64,000 bases of DNA from Falciphora oryzae (taxonomy: Eukaryota > Ascomycota > Sordariomycetes > Magnaporthales > Magnaporthaceae): the NCBI GenBank assembly GCA_000733355.1, contig JNVV01000031.1:128993-192992 (forward strand), given 5' to 3'. The notes below the pieces were generated by a model. It did no database searches. It worked only from the letters and a program-made list of their open reading frames with translations, and was not told the origin of the DNA. The translations under genes and the position numbers were made by a program. The stretch's first letter is position 1; the number at the start of each line of letters is the position of its first letter. Shown one piece after another: positions 47,290 through 55,645 of this stretch.

Positions 47290-47664
47290 ATGAAGGCCAC
47301 GCTCGCTATCGCCGTTGCCGCCTTGGCTGCTGGTGTCTGCGCGGACAACTGCAAGACCGGCCTCAACTACTGCGGCTACAATCTGCGCAAGAAAGGCATG
47401 TCTACCCAGAGCCCCTTCAGAAAGGGCGGCAGCGGGTTCCTCAGGGTCATTGCTCTAACAAAAAGACCCACAGGCGGCTACGTTGACATCATGGACCAGG
47501 TCAACTTCATGCTCGGACGCGGCAAGGAGTACGCCCCCAAGTTCGAGCACGCGCTCTTCTACTGCGCTGGCGGCCGCAGCGGTGTCATCGAGCATCGCAA
47601 GGACTGTGCCAACGGGTGCGCCGATGGTGGCAGCGGCAAGAACGACTTCTGCGTCCCGTCTTGA
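47290..47664 (+). CDS. Small cysteine-rich secreted protein (effector-like)
   Basis: Predicted secreted protein of 98 residues. The signal peptide is MKATLAIAVAALAAGVCA. The mature chain has six cysteines (DNCKTGLNYCGYNL, FYCAGG, KDCANGCADGG, DFCVPS), enough for three disulfides. The proposed splice is 47290-47395 to 47474-47664. The 78-nt intron starts GC (GCATGT) rather than GT and has a CTAAC branch point 19 nt before its CACAG acceptor. Its length is a multiple of three and the unspliced frame is open, so an unspliced product of 124 residues is also possible. I prefer the spliced form because YCGYNLRKKG-GYVD resembles related fungal secreted proteins. The function is unknown. Confidence 0.7.
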   Translation: MKATLAIAVAALAAGVCADNCKTGLNYCGYNLRKKGMSTQSPFRKGGSGFLRVIALTKRPTGGYVDIMDQVNFMLGRGKEYAPKFEHALFYCAGGRSGVIEHRKDCANGCADGGSGKNDFCVPS

Positions 47665-48563
47665 TCTGGTGCTGTCGGCGTCTAGCTAGACCCTCGGCGA
47701 ATTGTGTGCCAATTCGTTGTTATCTTCTTCAGGAGCCTGGGGGAGGGAGGTTGGGTCGAGAGAACGACGGAGGTGTGCTGGGCTCGATGTGTTTGGGAGC
47801 AATTAATGATAGTAATGGACTGTTTTGGCCTGTACTTGTGCTGTTCAGGACCGTGGTTTCACGGGCGAGCTTCAATTCCATGGCCGGTGAAAATTGATGC
47901 CCTCAGCTGCCTCGGCCGAATTTGGGGGCTTGTGGCCCCGCCGTCGCGCCTGCCGGGACCGCAACCTTGACCGTTCCGACGACAGGTATGGATCCTCGGG
48001 CCAAGCTGCCTCCTGCCGACCGCGCGAGCTTGAACGGAGGAAGAAGTTAAAAAGGACTAGGGGTTTCTGGAAATAACCAAAGCCCCAGATTTTCGCATGG
48101 GCGACGTTCTAAATATGTCCAATCGTTCATGTCAATTGCCCAAATAGGGGTTGAGTGGGCAATCCGGGGGTGGCGATTCGCCAGGGTGCAGGCTCACGGA
48201 CTTCTAATTGTGGGTGCGCAGAACCGGGGTTGTCAAGTTTAATGCAACAACGACGCCCATCCTGGGGGACGGCTTCCGCGCTGTTGCTGGACAATGGCCG
48301 ATCGTTTGCCTCTCAGACCTATTATTATCCAGTGCAGATCGTGATGAGGGAGTCGGCGGGTGCGATCAAGATAAATATGCCAAGATACCTCACCATCTGT
48401 CCGCTTGCTGTGGCATCCTCCTCATCCACCAACTCCATCCTCCCAAGCCCCGGAGAACACAACGAACAACAACAAATACTCTAGAAGCCTCATCTGGAGT
48501 CCCAAGCACACCTGAAGCAACAGCAACAACATAAACGGCTGCGGCATCAACAACAGCGACAAG
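47665..48563. other. Intergenic region
   Basis: Lies between two small secreted-protein genes in the same orientation. Only short frames of no recognisable product; the final 150 bp are ACA/CAA-rich leader. Confidence 0.5.
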
Positions 48564-48851
48564 ATGAAGTTCACCACAACCACCACCCTGGCCCAGGCCC
48601 TCCTCGCACTCCTCATAGCGCAGGCCGCCGCGGCACCCACGCCCGTTGGCGAGCTCGAGCCCCGCCGTAACGTGCACCTGGGTCTTCCGGGCGCCTTGGC
48701 GTTGAGGATGCCTTCCCGTCGGTCACCCGAGTTCCAAGAAGAGGAGGCCCAAGAAGAGGATTCTCAGGAAGAGGAGGCCCAGGACGAGGCCCAGGATGAG
48801 GCCCCCAGGATCACCCCCGGCACGTGCCGCCGCAACATCTGCATCAACTAG
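48564..48851 (+). CDS. Small secreted acidic protein with Gln/Glu repeats
   Basis: A 95-residue single-exon frame. The signal peptide follows MKFTTTTT (LAQALLALLIAQAAAAP). Two dibasic sites (EPRR and PSRR) bracket a short neutral peptide of about 18 residues. They are followed by a strongly acidic repeat built from E-E-E-A-Q and D-E-A-Q units, and a C-terminus with two cysteines (GTCRRNICIN). The dibasic sites could be cleaved by a Kex2-type protease, which would make this a precursor; this is inference. The CAA-rich leader and signal peptide support a real gene, but I know no family. Confidence 0.55.
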   Translation: MKFTTTTTLAQALLALLIAQAAAAPTPVGELEPRRNVHLGLPGALALRMPSRRSPEFQEEEAQEEDSQEEEAQDEAQDEAPRITPGTCRRNICIN

Positions 48852-49262
48852 CGGTCCGTCACCAGCAAGGGCGGTAGCACACACTTCGTTTCGTATTGGA
48901 AGGCGTCATTTTGGCTGTCTTGTTTTGTTGCTTTAGCGTTTTTTTTCTTCCTTTTTTTTTGTCTGACTTTTCTCCTTTTCTTTTCCCGCATATAGCAAGT
49001 TTTGATTTTCTGCATTTTATTTCGACTGCTGTTTTTGTTTTCATTTTTTGGCGGGCGGTTTTTTTTCTGCATTTATTTTTCTAGTTCTTTCCAGCCAGGT
49101 TGCACAAACCGGGCTAAGATATTCTCACATAAACAACGCAGCTCCGGGGCCCATTGTGCTTTTGCGCGGCCCCTGCCCCTTTGACCTCCCTCGCTCCTGC
49201 CGTTCCTAGAGCCAAAACCTTATAAGGTCGTAGCGATCTTCCCGCCAACATCGAACCTCGGA
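48852..49262. other. Intergenic, T-rich
   Basis: The 3' flank of the acidic protein gene, with strongly T-rich sequence from 48,900 to 49,090. No gene seen. Confidence 0.5.
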
Positions 49263-49263
49263 C

Positions 49264-49460
49264 GCCAAGTTGGTGCAGCGGTTATGAGGATGGGTCGAGC
49301 CGACACCGGGACCTTACCTGTACTCCGTTACGTTAGCCGCTTGGGTTGGAGGTTCGAGCCCCGGTAGGGGTTATACGTCGGATTTTCCGTCGCGAAGTAA
49401 ACCTCCCGAATGGGAAGTTTCGTAGCTGTCCACCCCCGAGGCTGGACAGTGAGCTTTTTG
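49264..49460 (+). repeat. Degenerate tRNA-like / SINE-like RNA polymerase III unit
   Basis: An A-box match (TGGTGCAGCGG, 49271-49281) is followed 70 bp later by a good B box (GGTTCGAGCC, 49351-49360), and a T5 run lies near 49,454. The surrounding arms do not form a cloverleaf: the T stem has two mismatches and the acceptor ends do not pair. A functional tRNA is therefore unlikely. A tRNA-derived SINE or decayed tRNA gene with intron-sized insertion is the best reading. Copy number elsewhere is unknown. Confidence 0.35.
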
Positions 49461-49944
49461 CCTTTTACGTCTCCTTTTTGTTTTATTTTCCGTTGTTGTT
49501 TTTATTATTGTAGTGCCGCGGTATAGCACCCACAGGAAGCTATCGCGACGTGTTTTTTTCTTCAAATAAGCTATCAGAGCAAGGAACTACCATATGCAGC
49601 GCAAAATGAAATAGCATAGTCGAGCACGGCTTGATTACAGGTGAAAAAACCAATCTCAGTGCTCTTGAGTATAATGGTTCGGCCTTTCGCCCAGAAAGAA
49701 ACCGGGGTAGTGGGCTCAAGCTCTGTCAGCATCTAGGCAGCTAGAGAGCCACATAATGGCTATAGAAAGAAGAAAGCACTCACCGGTGTCACGTCGGATC
49801 CAGCGCCCACCGGAAGCGGCCAGTCAGCGCCCACAGCGTGACGCGCATCTCGGGCAGCCTGTCGACATTCGCCAATGTTTCGAAGACGTTGCAGCAGGAG
49901 GATGAAGAGGCGAGGGCCGATGGGAGGTATCATCGGCGGCTGGC
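49461..49944. other. Intergenic, no supported gene
   Basis: AT-rich at first, then GC-richer from 49,790. Overlapping short frames on both strands; I support none as complete genes. Confidence 0.4.
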
Positions 49945-50463
49945 TTGGAAACCGGGAGGCCCTTTCGTGAGAGAAACCTCCGCCGTGCGTGCCAGCCTGA
50001 GAACTGTTGGCAGGCGCTGGGGTCGAGACGTGGTCCAACACTACCAGTAGGCTTCCAGAGGGGCCAGGTTCTGCACGCTCCTCCGCAAGGCGGCACTAGC
50101 GGTTCCCGACCGGACCGAGGCTATAACCAAGCTGAACAGACTCATGTTTCGACGCATCAAACTCCCGGGCAACGGGTAATCGAGGATTGCGCAAGCCCTG
50201 TCAGTCAGATCGACCTGGAGAGACTAGCGGCCTGGGACAAGACCGGTTCCTTCACCTGGAGCAATCGCGGGAGTGTCGGTCTCCCATATCGAACGGTGGC
50301 GGCCCAAGACTTGCCCGACGGTTTCGGCTTCGACAAGTTTGGCCTCCTGGTGCGGACAGCATACGCCGTTGATCTGCTCGAACCGGATGTCGACGCCGCG
50401 GGTAGACCCCTGAGGACGGTAGGCCGTACCTGGGGTAGGGACCAGGTCCAGCACTACCAGTGA
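49945..50463 (+). other. Open frames sharing a duplicated C-terminal motif (possible gene remnant)
   Basis: Two frames end in nearly the same peptide. One ends at 50050 in LRTVGRRWGRDVVQHYQ and the other at 50463 in LRTVGRTWGRDQVQHYQ, each followed by a stop. The second, longer frame (49945-50463) has a coherent stretch from about 50,190, with LERLAAWDKTGSFTWSN and DGFGFDKFGLLVRTAYAVDL. This points to a duplicated exon or tandem gene fragment. I do not recognise the family, and neither copy has a convincing start. Confidence 0.35.
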
Positions 50464-50766
50464 GCGGATAGAGGTCAAGGCTTCTGCAACAAACTCCGCG
50501 AAGACCATATCGAAGGAAAATCAGTGGACGAGGGCTAGTCATATCACTATGTGGATTGATGTTTGCATCTGGTAATGGATAGATCAATTTTAGCTACTCT
50601 AATCGGTTACTATCGACAGGAACAACAGTGTATCGGTGCCCTAGACCAAGGAGTTGCTGCAAAGCCTACGCGCAGTCCGTTATCAGCGCCAGAGCATCTG
50701 CTTGCCCTAAGCCTTCCAAATAAAACATTATGCCCTGTGCCCCGTCCCCTCACACTTGAGCCCTCT
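50464..50766. other. Intergenic
   Basis: The short region downstream of the duplicated frames and of the CorA-like gene's 3' end. Nothing recognisable. Confidence 0.5.
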
Positions 50767-53485
50767 TCATTCCTTTGTAATATTGCTCCAGGTCCATGCC
50801 GCGAGATCCAAAACCATAAGCGAAATTGTTAGAGGAAGAAACAAGACTACTGCAATTGGAGAAAGTGAAACAACAAAAAAATCAGAAACGAAGGAACGAG
50901 CCCTCCATCGAAACTCAGGCTCAGACCGATGATAGAGGAATAGATAGAGTAATTTCCTCGGCCAAGTCATCCAAGGGATAACAAAATAGTGGAGAAGACG
51001 GAAGCAAAATTGGTAAGGGATTCCAGATACGCTCTCTATTGCAAAGTAGAGGGTATGCAGTAGAAGGATTGTCTTGATTTCTACCTCTAAGGAACTAATA
51101 GGAAAGCGCCCGAGGGTCTACGACCCTCGGGGTCTTTATACATGAGTGCGCAGTAGGAGTGGAGAGTCCCTCTCGGCGTCGCCGAGTGCTCTGTAACCGC
51201 TTATTGAGCATCTGCGACGCCGACGAGGGTGGTGATGCAGACCCCGGCCGGCACGGCCGGGGACTTCCCTTGATCCTTTGCGACACTCTCAATACCCCAT
51301 AATTTTGCTGCTGGCGGTTGGAATCTTGAGACCGGGTAGTACTTCTGTGCTTGGTAGTCTGAATGTAGCTCAGATGGCTCCCGTGGCGCTGGAGGGGTCC
51401 AAACCGCTTCGATGTATCCAAAATAGTTCGCCAGATGGCGATCGTACCAGTGTCGGAAGTATTGTCGGACCGATACCCAGGACTGACGAACGAAATTGGC
51501 CGAGTCCCAAACAGCAGCGGAAGTTCGGACGGATAGATTGGTCAGTCCAACGCCTATTAGTACTGTCAAGAGGAGCAGCACAACAAGAAAGACGAAATAG
51601 GACGCTAGCGTGGCCGACTCCGGTAGTGGGTTCATGCTGTATATGCCCTATCGTTGTTGAACATCAGATTCTAAGCATCTTAGATTCTCTAGTGTAAGAC
51701 TTACTGCCGACGTCCCCAGTGGAAGATAAAGAATCGCTAGGTAGGTAAAAACCTTTCCGCGTTCTGCTTGTTGAAAAGCTAGTCGAGCTTCTAGAACAGC
51801 GGTCGCACCGTGAAGCTAATCCGAAGTTAGCGTCTTCGATCACCATCTACCCCCTTCCCCCCTTTTCAGAGATAATATCACGAGGTGAGGGGTTTGGTTG
51901 GCAGGGTGGGGCCTAAGTACATACTGCGTTTCTCTGTAAGGTAGGTAAGCATTCGGAAATCCCGGCGCAACTGGCGTGCAACAACTTACCCTTTCTTGAA
52001 CATCTCGTCGGCATGACATGAACTCTTCTCGCAGCTCTTCCAGATCCAAAGTTTCCTGATGCACTTCTGTGACCAGAAGTCAATCCCCAGTTGCTCACGC
52101 GTGTGCGCTTCGACACTGAGCTTTTTCAGGAGATTGTTGGGTATCTTGTCCGCAAACCTTAACGTGGCGGAGATGGAGTGACAGACAGTGTCGCAGGTTT
52201 TGACAATCCAGTGATATAGATGCGTCTTCGTGTAGTTCTCATCGTCAAACAGACTTAGGTCGTCCAATTCCAATAGGCGAGCCTTCAGGACATCCAGGAT
52301 CTTCTGCTCATCAATCCTCTGTGTACAGAGAGCTCCGTGAATGCCTGCTAGAAATTGCGCGACCGGCGTTGACGGGTCTGATTGTGTATTGTCCATGTTG
52401 GATCTGCACGTCCGAGTGCAGTTCACCGTAAGAATGCTCCACAGAACTTGTGAGTTTGTGAGAAATTCGTGTTCCTCACGGCGTGGCGTGGATTGCTCAG
52501 GGGCAAAGAACGTTAATAAAACAGAAGATGAGCTTCGACAAAGATACTTCGAATCCTTGCATGTGGAGGATCGTAGAGGCCTGAAGGCTTCTAGTACCTT
52601 GAGGTCCGGGAATTCCATGTGCGGTATTTCGTCGTCAATATCTTGCAAAACAAGATGAGGTATGTGGCAGGAATATGACAGTCTTCGGTAGCATATTCTG
52701 GTACGCTTTGAAAGGAGTTAGTAGGTTGTGTATAAAACAACTCTTCACAGCGAAGCTCACGTTGTCTGTATCAGAAGGAGTCATTGGTTGGAAGTGGCTC
52801 GGTTCCTTCATCATGTGTCGAGAGTCAAGGCGTCTTTGGATGAATTCCCGGATGAAAGTTGGATCTTCGTTCAGAAGCCGAAAACAAAATGCATGTAGCA
52901 GCAGTAATGGAGATCTTCGCATCAGTGACGCTTTCTCTTCGATCCGTCTAGATTGTGAAGTTAGTAATGCACAATAAAACCCGAAACCGAACTTCTTACA
53001 CAATGCACCCTCTCGAAACAGGTGGTTGCTCGACCACATCTGGGTCTACTGAAGTATCTCTGCTGGTATACCCGAACTGCCATTCAACTCAATGTAAATA
53101 TTCTCTAGCCACCATTGCGATAGTTGCAATTTAAGAATGCACGTACCTTTGAAAGAAGGAAGAGACTCGATGCTGGTGTATCTATGACGGCTGGCCGTCT
53201 TGACACAACATCATCTAAAATGGTTATCTCCACAACTGTGCTGCAGTTGGTCAATTCGCTGGCTTCGCCCGGGCCAACTCTATCGAGGTATCGATTTGCG
53301 TTTGTAGTAAGACGTTTCAGCTGGTCTGTACATGGACGGTCGCCCCATTTCTGTGGTTCCTGGAAGGAAATCAAATCCGATAGGATGTCTGTCAACACGC
53401 CTTGTATGGCCGAGGATTCGTCGTAGTTGAACTCGAAATTGAGCCTTCCTCTGGGGACGCTCCGAGCTTCCCCGTCTTCCGTCAT
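50767..53485 (-). CDS. CorA-like fungal membrane protein (multi-exon)
   Basis: Hypothetical accessory membrane protein. I propose eight exons: 53147-53485, 53000-53076, 52761-52947, 51990-52705, 51921-51933, 51705-51815, 51296-51647 and 50767-51086. They sum to 2,115 nt, 704 residues, in phase. The N-terminal 450 residues are soluble and partly helical (LLLLHAFCFRLLNEDPTFIREF). Near residue 460 comes TAVLEARLAFQQAERGKVF with AILYLPLGTSAGIYSMN, closely resembling the end of CorA stalk helix 7 and the YGMN region. Next is a helix (LASYFVFLVVLLLLTVLIG) and, in the last exon, further hydrophobic segments (LLLHTLYFAI; SLSPIAVVLFLPLTISLMVL). The 13-nt exon and the donor at 51295 are the weakest points. 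Whether it transports ions is unknown. Confidence 0.62.
51087..51295 (-). repeat. Hairpin-rich 209-nt intron of the CorA-like gene
   Basis: It contains three GC-rich stem-loops: arms 51109-51118/51122-51131 (10 bp, 3-nt loop), 51172-51178/51180-51186 (7 bp, 1-nt spacer) and 51242-51250/51254-51262 (9 bp, 3-nt loop). It is about twice the length of the other introns in the window, and may include a small inserted element. Confidence 0.55.
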
Positions 53486-53786
53486 GGTGCCGCGTTGTCG
53501 ATACCACGAGGTAACAGGCGTTTGATGTTGTAAATGGTTGAAGATTAGGAGCTTGAGGCATGGGTTATATATATATGTCAAGTATTTGCACCAAGTCCTG
53601 TACTGTTCTACAGCCACCGCCACACGACGATATTTTGCTAACTGTGTGCTGGTCTTCTGCGCTATTATTGCTTAGCCCCCACCAGAGGAGCTCTGCATAG
53701 CCTTCAAAAGGCTGTGACAAGGCCCCAGTGACTGGGGCAGGGTTGGGGTATTCTGCTGAGCCACAGTGGTCAGAACGAAAACGGAA
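53486..53786. other. Upstream region of the CorA-like gene
   Basis: Contains an AT-alternating stretch (TATATATAT near 53,566) about 80 bp upstream of the CorA-like start, which may act as a TATA region on the minus strand. No gene seen. Confidence 0.4.
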
Positions 53787-53846
53787 GGGATTGTCTAGAA
53801 CGTCCGGGCGTTTGGCTAGGAGGTCCGGTGATTGCGGGGCCACAGT
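53787..53846 (+). repeat. Left terminal inverted repeat (60 bp)
   Basis: Begins GGGATTGTCTAG; identical in reverse complement to 54545-54604 across all 60 positions. Confidence 0.92.
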
Positions 53847-54060
53847 ACGAGCATTTATGGATTCGGCACGACAGGTAACTTTGGCCTGAAAAGAGCCTCA
53901 GGCCGAAAGATCCGATGTACCTCGATGCATCAACGCGCTTTGATAATTATCTGCACCCCAAATCGATTTTTCCGGCACGACAACGCACGCTCAACTCAAC
54001 GCACGCACAACCAAAAAGAAGCTATTCCACCCTCTCGACGCGCACAACAACGCCACGGCC

Positions 54061-54480
54061 ATGGATTTCCCTCCTCTTTACAGCACGGCCGAGGAAGCGA
54101 CGGCCGCCCTATTAACAGAGGCGCACTCTAACGGCTACGACCTTAAGCAGAAGGAGAAGCACCTCAACGCTGACGGGGTCGTCTCTTCGATCCGATTCCG
54201 CTGCGCGCGAGGCCGCCGCCCGACCCCCCAAAAAAGAGAGGCCGTTCACGAGAGCAAGCGCCGCAAGAACAATACCAAGATGACCGCGTGCCTTTTCCGC
54301 AGGAGCGTTAAGCGCCTGCATTGCGGGCGTTGGGTGATCGAGCCTCCGGCAAAAGAACACAACCATAATCTCGCCTCTGGACCAACCGCTTTTCCCTCCT
54401 TCCGCCGAGACGATATCGAGGCTCACAAAAAGAGGATCCTGCCTCTTTTGTTATTTCTTTATGCACAGCGGCACCATTAG
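54061..54480 (+). CDS. FAR1/MULE-type DNA-binding domain protein inside the TIR element
   Basis: A 139-residue frame starting at the ATG at 54061. The pattern is YSTAEEATAALLTEAHSNGYD, then RFRCARGRRP, KMTACLFRRSVKR, RWVIEPPAKEHNHNLASG. It matches the N-terminal zinc-binding (FAR1/WRKY-GCM1-like) domain of fungal Mutator-like (Hop-type) transposases, with the Cys, Cys and HNH ligands in order. A full MULE transposase would be 600-900 residues with a DDE domain, so this is a truncated derivative that stops soon after the domain. It could bind element ends and act as a competitor of transposase; that is inference. Confidence 0.7.
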   Translation: MDFPPLYSTAEEATAALLTEAHSNGYDLKQKEKHLNADGVVSSIRFRCARGRRPTPQKREAVHESKRRKNNTKMTACLFRRSVKRLHCGRWVIEPPAKEHNHNLASGPTAFPSFRRDDIEAHKKRILPLLLFLYAQRHH

Positions 54481-54544
54481 GAGATTCGAGGTACTTGTCA
54501 TTTGGGTGGAGATTTGACCTGGTACCGAAGCCGTATGTGTTCGA

Positions 54545-54604
54545 ACTGTGGCCCCGCAATCACCGGACCTCCTAGCCAAACGCCCGGACGTTCTAGACAA
54601 TCCC
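54545..54604 (-). repeat. Right terminal inverted repeat (60 bp)
   Basis: Mirror of the left repeat; followed directly by the second copy of the 8-bp duplication AAACGGAA (54605-54612). Confidence 0.92.
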
Positions 54605-54799
54605 AAACGGAAAGGACAGAGCTGGGCGATCGCCAAATACAGGTAGGCTAGGCTCTCGACTCATTTAGCGCTTGCTCGGTCAATTGCAGAGCTCGAGTTT
54701 GCGGACGCCACGGCTCGTTTCCCGGCCGCGTAGGGCCCTCCTCCAATCAAACCGCCAGAGTCCGCCAGGCACACTGCAGGGCGGTTTCGCCTCATGCAA

Positions 54800-55645
54800 G
54801 CGCACAGACGGGCGAACCGACAGGGCGTGCAGACCGGAGCGATATGGATCTCCTGAACAACAGATGCTGCCGGGAGGGCAGGCGGATCCCGTGGGAGTCG
54901 AGGATCACTGTCGTGACGCCCCTGAACCGGAAACTCTGGAACCTGAACGTTCCAGAGACGACGGCAGGCCCATGCGAATCTTTCTCTCGGAACACAAGTG
55001 GAAAGGCCATTCCGGTCCCGGCCGTCTTCATGTTCGTCCCGGGAATGCCTATCGTTGTGAACCAGAACACCCACCAGGGTCTGAAGCTGGCGAGCGGAGC
55101 CGGCTACACAGGCCTGGAGGTTATCCTCGATAGGGCGTATCCAGGCCATCACGTGGATTCCGACACTATCCTGCACTTCGGCCCGCCGGCGGGCATCATG
55201 CTGGCGTCAGAGACGATGAGGGACCTCCACTTCGGTATGCCACCGGGCACCATCCTCCTAGCCCCCGTCAGCGCAAAAGTAGAGTCAAAGGAAGCGGCCC
55301 TGGCAGCAGAACGACGTCGTCCGCCGCGGTCTGCCGTGCGCAGACGCTTTCGCCTGTACGGGCTACAAAGTACAAAACAAAACGCTCAGCCGCGTGGCGC
55401 TGGAATTACGTAGGACGCGGACGACCGTGGTCAACGGCGAGGCGGCCCCAAGCCAATACGACCCGTACAGCCTTTACGTGCAACTGTCGCGATACCCGTC
55501 GCTGGACGGCATTATGCTATTGTCGAGGGCACGGGAGCGGGACATCGTAGGTAACACCGTGCCGGAAGTTATAACTGCGGCAAAAAAGAGGCTGGAGCGG
55601 CTGAGCGAGGCGACTATCAGGGAAGCGGAAACCTGGGACTGGTAA
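54800..55645 (+). pseudogene. PIF1-like helicase C-terminal remnant, frameshifted
   Basis: Recognisable C-terminal part of a fungal PIF1-like DNA helicase (Helitron-type or free-standing). The best blocks are FMFVPGMPIVVNQNTHQGLK and ILHFGPPAGIMLASETMRD in the frame 54844-55413, and DPYSLYVQLSRYPSLDGIML with RERDIVGN in the frame ending at 55645. Between about 55,280 and 55,394 the homologous peptide (AFACTGYKVQNKTL) lies in the latter frame, so there is a frameshift near 55,280. A further shift near 54,980-55,010 is suggested, because IFLSEHKWK lies in another frame. The N-terminal Walker A half is absent. It is non-functional as it stands. Confidence 0.7.

Larger units (their letters stand above)
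53787..54604 (+). mobile_element. 818-bp TIR transposable element, MULE-derived, non-autonomous
   Basis: Perfect 60-bp terminal inverted repeats lie at 53787-53846 and 54545-54604; similarity continues imperfectly for about 20 bp inward. The directly adjacent 8-bp repeat AAACGGAA occurs at 53779-53786 and 54605-54612, the expected target-site duplication. The interior encodes only a FAR1/MULE-type DNA-binding domain. No transposase catalytic domain is present, so mobility would need a full-length relative in trans. The perfect repeats imply recent activity and little RIP mutation. Confidence 0.88.

Noticed and set aside
49264..49366. A functional tRNA gene
   Set aside because: The B box is good but the T stem and acceptor stem do not pair; kept only as a degenerate Pol III unit.
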